From contig NZ_JBBCBW010000005.1 in assembly GCF_037204085.1 (NCBI RefSeq), positions 186,001 through 250,000 of the forward strand: a DNA stretch of 64,000 nucleotides. Reading direction: 5' to 3'. Made by a program: the position numbers and the translations under genes. Of this stretch, positions 8,418 to 17,048 are shown in pieces. Below the pieces are notes generated by a model that did no database searches, was not told the DNA's origin, and saw nothing but the letters and a program-made list of their open reading frames with translations. How positions within the stretch are numbered: position 1 is the first letter of the stretch; each line of letters begins with the position of its first letter. The stretch is from Variovorax sp037204085 (lineage in GTDB: Bacteria; Pseudomonadota; Gammaproteobacteria; Burkholderiales; Burkholderiaceae_C).

Positions 8418-9002
8418 TCAGTCGCCGGAGCGGATCGCGGCTGTGGCCGCGGCCTTGACCTCGTCATTGGGCGCGCCGCCAAGCACGCGGCGGGCTCCGT
8501 CGAAGCGGCGGCTCCAGTAGCTGCCGTTCATGTCTTCCACCCGCACCTGGGCGCCGGTGCGCGGCGAATGGATGAACTTGCCTTCGCCGACATAGATGCC
8601 AACATGGCTGAAGGCGCGGCGCATGGTGTTGAAGAAAACGAGATCGCCGGGCTTGAGCTGGCTGCGGTCGATCTTTTCGGTGGCCGCGGCTTGTTCTTCG
8701 GCGCGGCGGGGCAGCAGGTGGCCGACCGTCTGGTTGTACATGGCGCGAACGAAGCCGCTGCAATCGAACCCGGATTCCGCCGAGTTGCCGCCGCGGCGAT
8801 ACGGAACGCCCAGGAAGCCGATGGCGGTAACCACCAGATCGGAAGTCCGTTCGGTGACGGTTTGGCGAACCTGCTGGAGTTGTCCGATCAGGCCCTTGTC
8901 GGCAAGGAGGCGGGCCAGTTCGTCATCGGTTCGGTCCTGTTGAGGAGCGGCCTGGACGGCGACGGCAAACAGGAGGGAAGCGGGTAGGACGAAAAAACGC
9001 AT
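8418..9002 (-). CDS. Secreted NlpC/P60 (C40) cell-wall peptidase
   Basis: A 194-residue protein with a signal peptide (residues 1-18, cleavage near VQAA) and a C-terminal NlpC/P60 domain. The Cys-His-His triad is visible: Cys81 in FDCSGFVRAMY, His133 in SHVGIYVGE and His145 in FIHSPRTG. The family hydrolyses D-Glu-diaminopimelate or related peptidoglycan cross-bridge peptides in the periplasm. It is a lone gene. The start ATG lies only 7 nt downstream of a strong -10 box, so the mRNA appears leaderless (see 9010-9038). It converges with lpd over a shared terminator. Confidence 0.92.
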   Translation of the reverse strand: MRFFVLPASLLFAVAVQAAPQQDRTDDELARLLADKGLIGQLQQVRQTVTERTSDLVVTAIGFLGVPYRRGGNSAESGFDCSGFVRAMYNQTVGHLLPRRAEEQAAATEKIDRSQLKPGDLVFFNTMRRAFSHVGIYVGEGKFIHSPRTGAQVRVEDMNGSYWSRRFDGARRVLGGAPNDEVKAAATAAIRSGD

Positions 9003-9009
9003 GGCGCGT

Positions 9010-9038
9010 AGGATATTGATGACGCGCGGTTATGTCAA
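9010..9038 (-). promoter_or_regulatory. Sigma70-type promoter of the NlpC/P60 gene
   Basis: On the minus strand, TTGACA (9038-9033), a 17-bp spacer and TATCCT (9015-9010). The -35 is a perfect consensus. Only 7 bases separate the -10 box from the ATG at 9002, so transcription should begin at or next to the start codon. Confidence 0.75.
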
Positions 9039-9243
9039 CCTCATCCGAATTGGCGAATGTATCTGCAAATCCTTGATCTGGTTGAAATTTTCCGATTTGG
9101 TCGAAGAAAAAATGTAACGGCCGACCTTTATGAACCATAAGCGATTGCGCGCGAATGAGCCTCGGCACCAAGGGTCAATCTGCTAATGGTGCGGGTTTGA
9201 TCGACAAAATCTCGCAACATTGCTGCAACTCCCCGCAAAAGCC

Positions 9244-10374
9244 ATGAACTTGCAAATTGGATCGAACTTTCGGCTTATGAGCCGCGCGGCTGTCTTCGCT
9301 GGGTTGGCGCTTGCGGGCACCGTTGTAGCGCAAATACGCCCTGAGACCATTTCGTCCGGTCTCGAGAATCCATGGGGCGTCGCCTTCTTGCCGGATGGCC
9401 GTTTTGCAGTGACCGAGCGTGCCGGCCGGTTGCGGGTGATTGCCGCGGACGGAAAAATCAGCCCGCCAGTAACCGGGCTGCCCGCGATTGCGGCGGGCGG
9501 CCAGGGCGGCCTGCTCGACGTGCTGGCGGATTCAGCCTTCGACAAGAACCGCACGCTGTATTTCTGCTTCTCCGAGCCGGCGGCCGGGGGCTCGGCCAAC
9601 AGCACCGCGCTGGCTCGCGCACAGCTTTCGGAAGACGGCTCGAAGCTGGAGAACCTGCGCATCATCTTCAGCCAGCAACCCAAGGTGTCCAGCCGCAATC
9701 ACTTCGGCTGCCGCATCGTCGAGGCGCGAGACGGCACGCTGTTTCTCACGCTCGGCGACCGGTACAGCCGCAAGGAAGACGCGCAGAAGCTCGACAGCCA
9801 TATCGGGAAGGTCGTGCGCATCGCGAAAGACGGAACCGTGCCCAAGGACAACCCGTTCGTCGGCAGGGCGGGTGCGCTGCCCGAAATCTGGAGCTACGGC
9901 CACCGCAATGGCCAAGGCGCGGCGCTCGCACCCGACGGGCGTTTCTGGATGACGGAGCATGGTCCGCAAGGCGGCGACGAAATCAATGTGCCGCAGGCCG
10001 GCCGCAACTACGGCTGGCCGGTGATCACCTATGGCGAAAACTATGGCGGCGGCAAGATCGGCGACGGCATCACCTCCAAGGACGGCCTGGAGCAGCCGCT
10101 GCACTACTGGGTGCCGTCGATTGCGCCGTCGGGCATGGTTTTTCTGACCAGCGACCGCTACGGCGCTGGGTGGAAGGGCAACCTCTTCGTCGGTTCGCTC
10201 AAGTTCGGCTATCTCGACCGCATCGAGCTGAAGGATGGCAAGGTGGCTGCCGAGCACAAGCTGCTGGCCGACGGCAGGGCACGCGTTCGCGATGTGAAGC
10301 AGGGGCCGGACGGCTTGCTCTATGTACTGACCGACGAATCCGACGGCAAGCTGCTGCGCCTGCGGCCGAATTGA
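9244..10374 (+). CDS. PQQ-dependent sugar dehydrogenase-like secreted protein (YliI family)
   Basis: About 376 residues, with a hydrophobic signal segment (SRAAVFAGLALAGTVVAQ) and a glucose/sorbosone dehydrogenase beta-propeller. Visible family motifs are GLENPWGVAFLPDGRFAVTERAGRL, GGQGGLLDV, RNHFGCRIV, WSYGHRNGQGAALAP, GGDEINVPQAGRNYGWP and YWVPSIAPSGM. Members such as E. coli YliI oxidise aldose sugars in the periplasm using PQQ. The start is uncertain: ATG 9244, ATG 9277 or TTG 9220, none with a good ribosome site; I chose 9244, which keeps a complete signal peptide. It converges with the esterase gene with only 9 bp between stops. No PQQ synthesis genes are in the window. Confidence 0.88.
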   Translation: MNLQIGSNFRLMSRAAVFAGLALAGTVVAQIRPETISSGLENPWGVAFLPDGRFAVTERAGRLRVIAADGKISPPVTGLPAIAAGGQGGLLDVLADSAFDKNRTLYFCFSEPAAGGSANSTALARAQLSEDGSKLENLRIIFSQQPKVSSRNHFGCRIVEARDGTLFLTLGDRYSRKEDAQKLDSHIGKVVRIAKDGTVPKDNPFVGRAGALPEIWSYGHRNGQGAALAPDGRFWMTEHGPQGGDEINVPQAGRNYGWPVITYGENYGGGKIGDGITSKDGLEQPLHYWVPSIAPSGMVFLTSDRYGAGWKGNLFVGSLKFGYLDRIELKDGKVAAEHKLLADGRARVRDVKQGPDGLLYVLTDESDGKLLRLRPN

Positions 10375-10383
10375 GTTTGCTTT

Positions 10384-11190
10384 TCAGCCGGGGCAGCCCG
10401 GCAGAGGCAGCGTCGGCAGCATGCGGCGCCAGAGTCGCATCCACTCGGGCCAGTCATGGCCGCCCTCGGTCGTGAACACGCGCCCCTCGGGCAGCGCAGC
10501 GGCCAGCAGCCGGTGGCTGAAAGCAAACCGGTCGTCGATGCCGTAGCCCAGGTAAAGCGGCGGGCGCGCGCCGAATGTGGCGCTGTGGCCGACGTAGCCC
10601 CGCAGCCATTGCCAGAGCTGCGTTTCGTTCGGTGTTCGCAGGTCGCTGCCCGGCGGAGCCTCAAGCGGCCCGGTCCACCGGGCCACGCCGCCCGCATTGG
10701 CGATGTCCAGGCTGAGCGCGCGTTCCCCGAGGTAGGGCGCGATGGTCACGAGGCCGGCCAGTTCGCCGGGGTGGGTTTGCGCATAGAGGAGCCCGCCGAA
10801 ACCGCCAACCGAGATGCCGACGATCCAGATCGACTTGTAGCCCTTGCTGCGTGCCGGCGCCATCACATCCTTGCTCAGGCGGTCGAGGATGGTCTTGTTG
10901 TTGTAGTAGCCGAGGTGCGCATCGGCCAGCATTGCGTCCACCGCGAGCCTGTTGACGCCCAGCGCCTTGACGAAACCTTCGCGCGTGAATTCGTCCGGGT
11001 GCGAATATGCGCCGGGCAGCAGCACCAGCAGCGTGTCGGCATTCGGTGTGCAACTGCTCTTTTCGAGCGTGCTCTTCAGCGGTGCATTGGCCGTTCGCAG
11101 CCCGCCGCAGCCGGCGACCAGGAGCACGGCGCAAAGGCCGAGCAGCGAGAGAGGGCGCCGCGCCGAAAGGCGTCGTGAAAAGATCCGCAT
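10384..11190 (-). CDS. Alpha/beta-hydrolase lipoprotein (putative esterase)
   Basis: A 268-residue predicted lipoprotein: basic N-terminus, hydrophobic stretch and lipobox LVAGC with Cys28. The hydrolase fold has the nucleophile elbow GISVGG (Ser127), an acidic residue in GYGIDDRF (Asp219/220) and His245 in GGHDWPEW, which together fit a Ser-Asp-His triad. Substrate is unknown; the layout resembles tributyrin-type or feruloyl-type esterases. It is a single gene, divergent from the isochorismatase-like gene across 75 bp. Confidence 0.8.
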   Translation of the reverse strand: MRIFSRRLSARRPLSLLGLCAVLLVAGCGGLRTANAPLKSTLEKSSCTPNADTLLVLLPGAYSHPDEFTREGFVKALGVNRLAVDAMLADAHLGYYNNKTILDRLSKDVMAPARSKGYKSIWIVGISVGGFGGLLYAQTHPGELAGLVTIAPYLGERALSLDIANAGGVARWTGPLEAPPGSDLRTPNETQLWQWLRGYVGHSATFGARPPLYLGYGIDDRFAFSHRLLAAALPEGRVFTTEGGHDWPEWMRLWRRMLPTLPLPGCPG

Positions 11191-11265
11191 CCGGCGGAGT
11201 CTAGGTGCACGGCTTTTCGGTGGTACGGTCTAGCCCAATCAATTTTCATCTGAAAGAATCAGTTC

Positions 11266-11868
11266 ATGCTGCTCGACGCCTCGCAATCCCAACTCGTTTT
11301 GATCGACTACCAGGCGCAACTGATGCCTGCGATCTTCGAGGCCGATGCCGTGGCGCAGAACGCCGTGCGACTGGGCAAGATGGCGCGCCTGTTCGAAGTG
11401 CCGGTCTGGGGCACCGAGCACAACCCGTCGAAGCTCGGCGAAACGGTGCCCGACATTCGCGCGCTGTATCAGCGAACCTTGCCCAAGATGCATTTCAGCG
11501 GCATGGAGGAGGGCCTTGGCGAATGGCTGCGCGTTCCGCCCAAGGCGCCGCAGGGCAATGCCCGCAGCCTGCCGAAGCGCCTGCAGAAGCCCGCTGGCGC
11601 GGCCGAAGAGCGCAACACCATCGTGATTGCCGGCTGCGAGGCCCATGTGTGCCTGCTCCAGACGGCGCTCGATCTGCTGGAAGACGAATTCGAGGTGTGG
11701 GTGGTGACCGACGCCTGCAGCTCTCGCACCGAGCGCAACCGCGACGCTGCCTTCGACCGGTTGGCCGGCGCGGGCGCCGAGCTGGTGACCACCGAGATGG
11801 TTGGGTTCGAGTGGCTGCGCACAGCCGAGCACCCGGCGTTCCCCGAGTTGCTGAAGATCGTTCGATAG
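11266..11868 (+). CDS. Isochorismatase/nicotinamidase-family cysteine hydrolase
   Basis: A 200-residue member of the isochorismatase-like family. The expected triad can be read directly: Asp14 (VLIDYQ), Lys74 (TLPKMHFS) and Cys129 (GCEAHVCLLQT), with the cis-peptide motif before the Cys. Residues about 90-115 (VPPKAPQGNARSLPKRLQK) are a Lys/Pro-rich insert ahead of the core strand that most family members lack. The true substrate cannot be called; ring-amide or isochorismate hydrolysis are the usual activities. It is monocistronic, between divergent and downstream prpE promoter regions. Confidence 0.85.
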   Translation: MLLDASQSQLVLIDYQAQLMPAIFEADAVAQNAVRLGKMARLFEVPVWGTEHNPSKLGETVPDIRALYQRTLPKMHFSGMEEGLGEWLRVPPKAPQGNARSLPKRLQKPAGAAEERNTIVIAGCEAHVCLLQTALDLLEDEFEVWVVTDACSSRTERNRDAAFDRLAGAGAELVTTEMVGFEWLRTAEHPAFPELLKIVR

Positions 11869-12024
11869 TCTTGCGATCGGCCCGCGGCAGCGCCGGACTT
11901 GCGCGGGCGACACCTGATTGTCCGGCGCGTCAGCTTGCTGCAAGATCGATCTCCATAATTATGAATTCAGTTTTAGGCGGCGCTGATCGCCGGAGCTGAT
12001 TTCCATAACCAGGAGACATCGCAG

Positions 12025-13938
12025 ATGAGCCGCTACGAAGAGTTCTATCGCCGGTCGGTGGATGCGCCAGAAGCGTTCTGGGCCGAGCAAGCCAAGCTGA
12101 TCGATTGGAAGACGCCTCCAACTCAGGTTCTGGACGCCAGCCAGCCGCCATTTGCCCGCTGGTTCGTGGATGGAACCACCAACCTGTGCCACAACGCGGT
12201 CGACCGGCACCTGGCCGCACGTGGCGATCAGCCTGCGTTGATCTTCGTGTCGACCGAAACCGGCACTGAAAAAACCTACAGCTTTCGCGAGTTGCATGCC
12301 GAGGTGCTGCGCACCGCGGCCAGCCTGATCGCGCTCGGGGTGGGCAAGGGCGACCGCGTGCTCATCTATATGCCGATGATTCCGGAGGCCGCATTCGCCA
12401 TGCTGGCCTGCGCACGGATCGGCGCGATCCATTGCGTGGTTTTCGGCGGCTTTGCCAGCGGCTCGCTGGCGGCGCGCATCGAGGACGCAGAACCCAAGGT
12501 GGTGGTGAGCGCCGATGCCGGCTCGCGCGGCGGCAAGGTCATTGCGTACAAGCCGCTGCTCGACGAGGCCATCCGGATTTCGAAGCACAAGCCGGCGGCC
12601 GTGCTGCTGACCGATCGCGGCCTGGCCCCCATGGCGCTCACCGCCGGCCGCGACCATCTGGCTGCCGAGCTGAACCTGAAGCACGGCGGCACCGAGGTGC
12701 CGTGCACCTGGCTGGCCGCTACCGACATCAGCTACACCATCTACACGAGCGGCACCACCGGCAAGCCGAAGGGCGTGCAGCGCGATGTCGGCGGCTATGC
12801 GGTGGCGCTGGCCGCCAGCATGAAGCACATCTTTGACGGACGGCCGGGCGAAACCTATTTTTCGACCAGCGACATCGGCTGGGTGGTGGGGCATAGCTAC
12901 ATCGTCTACGGGCCGCTGATCGGCGGCATGGCCACCCTGATGTACGAGGGCCTGCCCACGCAGGGCATCGACAAGCAGCCCGACGGCGGCATCTGGTGGC
13001 GCCTGGTCGAAAAGTACAAGGTGACGGTGATGTTCAGCGCGCCCACCGCGGTGCGCGTGCTCAAGAAGCAAGACCCGGCGCTGCTGAAAAAGTACGACCT
13101 GTCGAGCCTGCGCGCGCTGTTCCTGGCGGGCGAACCGCTCGACGAGCCCACCGCGCGGTGGATTGCCGTCGGGTTGGGCGTGCCGATCATCGACAACTAC
13201 TGGCAGACCGAATCGGGCTGGCCGATCATCACCATTGCCAACGGCGTGGAGAAAAAGCCGAGCAAGTTCGGCAGCCCCGGCGTGCCGATGTACGGCTTTC
13301 GCGTGAAGATCCTGCACGAGTCCACCGGCGAGGAGCTGACCGGCGCCAACGAGAAGGGCGTGGTCGTGATCGAGGGCCCTACGCCGCCGGGCTTCATGCA
13401 AACCGTGTGGAAAGACGACAAGCGCTTCGTCGACACCTATTGGAAATCCATACCCGGCAAGATGGTCTATTCAACCTTCGATTGGGGCATTCGCGACGAA
13501 GACGGCTACTTCTACATCCTAGGCCGCACCGACGACGTGATCAACGTGGCCGGCCACCGCCTCGGCACGCGCGAGATCGAGGAAAGCATCTCGGGCCACG
13601 CAGGCGTGGCAGAGGTGGCGGTGGTTGGCGTGGCCGACGCGCTCAAGGGGCAGGTGGCCATGGCGTTTGTCGTGCCCGGAGACGGCGGGGCGGTTACCAA
13701 TGCCGATGCGGCGCTGAAGCTCGAGGGCGAGATCATGAAAGTGGTGGCCGACCAGCTCGGCGCCCTGGCACGGCCGGCGCGCGTGCGCTTTGTGAACGGG
13801 CTACCCAAGACCCGCAGCGGCAAGCTGCTGCGGCGGGCCATCCAGGCTGTGTGCGAGCAGCGCGACCCCGGCGACCTGACCACCATCGACGACCCCGCCA
13901 CGCTGCAACAGATCAAACAACTACTTTCTTCTGACTGA
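12025..13938 (+). CDS. prpE: Propionyl-CoA synthetase
   Basis: AMP-forming acyl-CoA ligase of 637 residues that activates propionate (and some acetate) to the CoA ester. It has the N-terminal YEEFYRRSVDAPEAFWAEQAKLIDW block, the ATP P-loop TIYTSGTTGKPKGVQRD, the adenylation motif YWQTESGWPI, and the C-terminal PKTRSGKLLRR with Lys600, the residue regulated by acetylation in this family. The RDVGGY segment after the P-loop supports PrpE over acetyl-CoA synthetase. ATG 12025 follows CCAGGAGACATC. No methylcitrate-cycle genes are next to it here. Confidence 0.93.
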   Translation: MSRYEEFYRRSVDAPEAFWAEQAKLIDWKTPPTQVLDASQPPFARWFVDGTTNLCHNAVDRHLAARGDQPALIFVSTETGTEKTYSFRELHAEVLRTAASLIALGVGKGDRVLIYMPMIPEAAFAMLACARIGAIHCVVFGGFASGSLAARIEDAEPKVVVSADAGSRGGKVIAYKPLLDEAIRISKHKPAAVLLTDRGLAPMALTAGRDHLAAELNLKHGGTEVPCTWLAATDISYTIYTSGTTGKPKGVQRDVGGYAVALAASMKHIFDGRPGETYFSTSDIGWVVGHSYIVYGPLIGGMATLMYEGLPTQGIDKQPDGGIWWRLVEKYKVTVMFSAPTAVRVLKKQDPALLKKYDLSSLRALFLAGEPLDEPTARWIAVGLGVPIIDNYWQTESGWPIITIANGVEKKPSKFGSPGVPMYGFRVKILHESTGEELTGANEKGVVVIEGPTPPGFMQTVWKDDKRFVDTYWKSIPGKMVYSTFDWGIRDEDGYFYILGRTDDVINVAGHRLGTREIEESISGHAGVAEVAVVGVADALKGQVAMAFVVPGDGGAVTNADAALKLEGEIMKVVADQLGALARPARVRFVNGLPKTRSGKLLRRAIQAVCEQRDPGDLTTIDDPATLQQIKQLLSSD

Positions 13939-14084
13939 ATGAGCAAGGCCTATCTTGCGAAGTTGCGTCGAGCCGTCATATGTCTGACGTGGCACAATGC
14001 CAAGGTACTCAGGCCCTTCCCCAGCCACAGTCGCATCCGCCAACCGGTTCAGCCGTGTCGCGGAAGGTTTCTTAACCAGCTAGT

Positions 14085-14101
14085 GCTTCCTTCAGGGAAG
14101 C
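14085..14101 (+). promoter_or_regulatory. Small hairpin in the sucA leader
   Basis: GCTTCC-TTCAG-GGAAGC, a perfect 6-bp stem, ends directly before GAAGG (14102-14106), a candidate Shine-Dalgarno for the sucA ATG at 14117. It could modulate initiation. The rest of the 178-bp gap after prpE shows no clear promoter. Confidence 0.35.
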
Positions 14102-14116
14102 GAAGGTCAGCGGAAT

Positions 14117-16993
14117 ATGAGCGATTCATCTACGCCATCGGCGTACACCGCCTATCAAGGCAACACCTACCTCTTCGGCGGCAATGCGCCCTATGTCGAG
14201 GAGATGTACGAAAACTACCTTGCCAACCCCGGCAGCGTGCCCGACAACTGGCGCTCGTATTTCGATGCGCTGCAGAACGTACCCGCCGTCGACGGCACCA
14301 ATGCGCGCGACGTGCCGCACCAGCCGGTCATCAACGCCTTTGCCGAGCGTGCCAAGCAGGGCACCACCCGCGTGGTCCAGGCCAGCGGCGCAGACTCCGA
14401 ACTCGGCCGCAAGCGCACCGCCGTCCAGCAGCTGATTGCCGCCTACCGCAATGTCGGCGCCCGCTGGGCCGACCTCGACCCCCTCAAGCGCGCCGAGCGC
14501 CCGGCCATTCCGGAACTCGAGCCCTCGTTCTACGGCTTTACCGACGCCGACCTCGAGACGGTGTTCAACACCAGCAACACCTTCTTCGGCAAAGAGACCA
14601 TGTCGCTGCGCGACCTGCTCAATGCCCTGCGTGAAACGTACTGCGGCACCATGGGCGCCGAGTACATGTACACCACCGACCAGAACCACAAGCGCTGGTG
14701 GCAGCAAAAGCTCGAAAGCGCCCGCACCAACCCCAAGCTGACGGCCGAGCAGAAGAAGCACGTGCTGAACCGCCTGACCGCGGCCGAAGGCCTCGAGCGC
14801 TTTCTGCACACCAAGTACGTGGGCCAGAAGCGCTTCTCGCTCGAAGGCGGTGAGAGCTTCATCGTCTCGATGGACGAGCTCATCAACCAGGCCGGCATCA
14901 AGGGCGTGCAGGAAATCGTGATCGGCATGGCCCACCGCGGCCGCCTGAACGTGCTGGTCAATTCGCTGGGCAAGCTCCCGGCCGACCTGTTCGCCGAGTT
15001 CGACCACACCGCCCCTGAAGACCTGCCGAGCGGCGACGTCAAGTACCACCAGGGCTTCAGCTCGGACGTGACCACCCCTGGCGGCCCGGTGCACCTCAGC
15101 CTTGCGTTCAACCCGTCGCACCTCGAAATCGTGAACCCCGTGGTCGAAGGCTCCGTGCGTTCGCGCATGGACCGCCGCGCCGACCCGCACGGCAAGCAGG
15201 TGCTGCCCGTGCTGGTGCACGGCGACGCCGCCTTCGCAGGCCAGGGCGTCGTGATGGAAACGCTGGCGCTGGCCGAAACGCGCGGCTACTTCACCGGCGG
15301 CACGGTTCACATCGTCATCAACAACCAGATCGGCTTCACCACCAGCGACCCGCGCGACAGCCGCTCAACGCTGTACTGCTCGGACATCGTCAAGATGATC
15401 GAGGCGCCGGTGCTGCACGTGAACGGCGACGACCCGGAAGCCGTGGTGCTGGCAACCCAGCTCGCCCTCGAATTCCGCATGGAATTCCAGAAGGACGTGG
15501 TTGTCGACATCGTCTGCTTCCGCAAGCTGGGCCACAACGAGCAGGACACCCCCTCGCTCACGCAGCCGCTCATGTACAAGAAGATCGCCCAGCACCCCGG
15601 CACGCGCAAGCTGTACGCCGACAAGCTGGCCGCTCAGGGCCTGGGCGACACGCTCGGCGACGACATGGTCAAGGCGCAGCGCGCCGCTTTCGACGAAGGC
15701 AAGAACACCATCGACCCGGTGCTCACCAACTTCAAGAGCAAGTACGCGGTCGACTGGAGCCCTTACCTCAACAAGAAGTGGACCGACGCCGGCGACACCG
15801 CGATTCCGTCGAGCGAGTGGAAGCGCCTGGCCGAGAAGATCACCACGGTGCCGGCCGGCTTCACGGTACACCCGCTCGTGAAGAAGGTGCTGGACGACCG
15901 CGCCGCCATGGGCCGCGGCGACGTGAACGTCGACTGGGGCATGGGCGAGCACATGGCGTTTGCCTCGCTGGTGGCCAGCGGCTACCCGGTTCGCCTGTCG
16001 GGCGAAGACTGCGGCCGTGGCACGTTCACGCACCGCCACGCCGTGCTGCACGACCAGAACCGCGAGAAGTTCGACGAAGGCACCTACACGCCGCTGCAGA
16101 ACGTGGCTGAAAACCAGGCACCGTTCGTCGTCATCGACTCCATCCTGTCGGAAGAAGCCGTGCTCGCGTTCGAATACGGCTACGCCTCGAACGACCCGAA
16201 CACGCTCGTCATCTGGGAGGCCCAGTTCGGCGACTTCGTGAACGGCGCGCAAGTGGTGATCGACCAGTTCATCGCCTCGGGCGAAGTGAAGTGGGGCCGC
16301 GTGAACGGCCTGACCATGATGCTGCCGCACGGCTACGAAGGCCAGGGTCCGGAGCACAGCTCGGCACGCCTGGAGCGCTTCATGCAGCTGAGCGCGGACG
16401 CCAACATGCAGGTGGTGCAGCCGACCACGGCCAGCCAGATCTTCCACGTGCTGCGCCGCCAGATGGTGCGCAACCTGCGCAAGCCGCTCGTCATCCTCAC
16501 GCCCAAGTCGCTGCTGCGCAACAAGGACGCAACGTCGCCGCTGTCCGAGTTCACCAAGGGCAGCTTCCAGACGGTCATTCCGGACAGCAAGGGCCTGAAG
16601 GCGGAGAAGGTCAAGCGCCTGATCGCCTGCTCGGGCAAGGTCTACTACGACCTGTCCAAGAAGCGCGAAGAGCAGGGCAACGAGGACGTGGCCATCATCC
16701 GCGTCGAGCAGCTCTACCCGTTCCCGCACAAGGCTTTTGCCGCCGAGATCAAGAAGTATCCGAATCTCGTCGACGTGGTCTGGTGCCAGGACGAGCCGCA
16801 GAACCAGGGCGCCTGGTTCTTCGTGCAGCACTACATCCACGAAAACATGCAGGAAGGCCAGAAGCTTGGCTACTCCGGCCGTGCCGCTTCGGCATCGCCC
16901 GCGGTGGGCTACTCGCACCTGCACCAGGAACAGCAGAAGGCGCTGGTCGATGGCGCATTTGGCAAGCTCAAGGGCTTCGTGCTGACCAAGTAA
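14117..16993 (+). CDS. sucA: 2-oxoglutarate dehydrogenase E1 component
   Basis: Thiamine-diphosphate enzyme of the TCA cycle that decarboxylates 2-oxoglutarate and succinylates the lipoyl group of SucB. It is 958 residues, full family length. The N-terminal tail (YLFGGNAPYVEEMYENYLANPGSVPDNWRSYFDAL) is the E2-binding segment of this family. IGMAHRGRLNVL, HGDAAFAGQG with NNQIGFTT (thiamine-diphosphate site), RKLGHNEQDTPSLTQP and LPHGYEGQGPEHSSARLERF are all present. It is first gene of the operon sucA-sucB-lpd-zapE; the downstream gap to sucB is 55 bp. Confidence 0.98.
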   Translation: MSDSSTPSAYTAYQGNTYLFGGNAPYVEEMYENYLANPGSVPDNWRSYFDALQNVPAVDGTNARDVPHQPVINAFAERAKQGTTRVVQASGADSELGRKRTAVQQLIAAYRNVGARWADLDPLKRAERPAIPELEPSFYGFTDADLETVFNTSNTFFGKETMSLRDLLNALRETYCGTMGAEYMYTTDQNHKRWWQQKLESARTNPKLTAEQKKHVLNRLTAAEGLERFLHTKYVGQKRFSLEGGESFIVSMDELINQAGIKGVQEIVIGMAHRGRLNVLVNSLGKLPADLFAEFDHTAPEDLPSGDVKYHQGFSSDVTTPGGPVHLSLAFNPSHLEIVNPVVEGSVRSRMDRRADPHGKQVLPVLVHGDAAFAGQGVVMETLALAETRGYFTGGTVHIVINNQIGFTTSDPRDSRSTLYCSDIVKMIEAPVLHVNGDDPEAVVLATQLALEFRMEFQKDVVVDIVCFRKLGHNEQDTPSLTQPLMYKKIAQHPGTRKLYADKLAAQGLGDTLGDDMVKAQRAAFDEGKNTIDPVLTNFKSKYAVDWSPYLNKKWTDAGDTAIPSSEWKRLAEKITTVPAGFTVHPLVKKVLDDRAAMGRGDVNVDWGMGEHMAFASLVASGYPVRLSGEDCGRGTFTHRHAVLHDQNREKFDEGTYTPLQNVAENQAPFVVIDSILSEEAVLAFEYGYASNDPNTLVIWEAQFGDFVNGAQVVIDQFIASGEVKWGRVNGLTMMLPHGYEGQGPEHSSARLERFMQLSADANMQVVQPTTASQIFHVLRRQMVRNLRKPLVILTPKSLLRNKDATSPLSEFTKGSFQTVIPDSKGLKAEKVKRLIACSGKVYYDLSKKREEQGNEDVAIIRVEQLYPFPHKAFAAEIKKYPNLVDVVWCQDEPQNQGAWFFVQHYIHENMQEGQKLGYSGRAASASPAVGYSHLHQEQQKALVDGAFGKLKGFVLTK

Positions 16994-17048
16994 TCAAAAG
17001 CCTCTTTTCACACGAACACCCTCAAGAACAAAACGGAGCTCACTCCAA

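Noticed and set aside
14004..14018. Sigma54-like TGGCAC site upstream of sucA
   Set aside because: The -12 element (TTGC) is missing at the required spacing.
13939..14634. Open frame upstream of and into sucA
   Set aside because: Mostly in another frame of sucA; the first 60 codons are Arg-rich with no domain, and there is no ribosome site.
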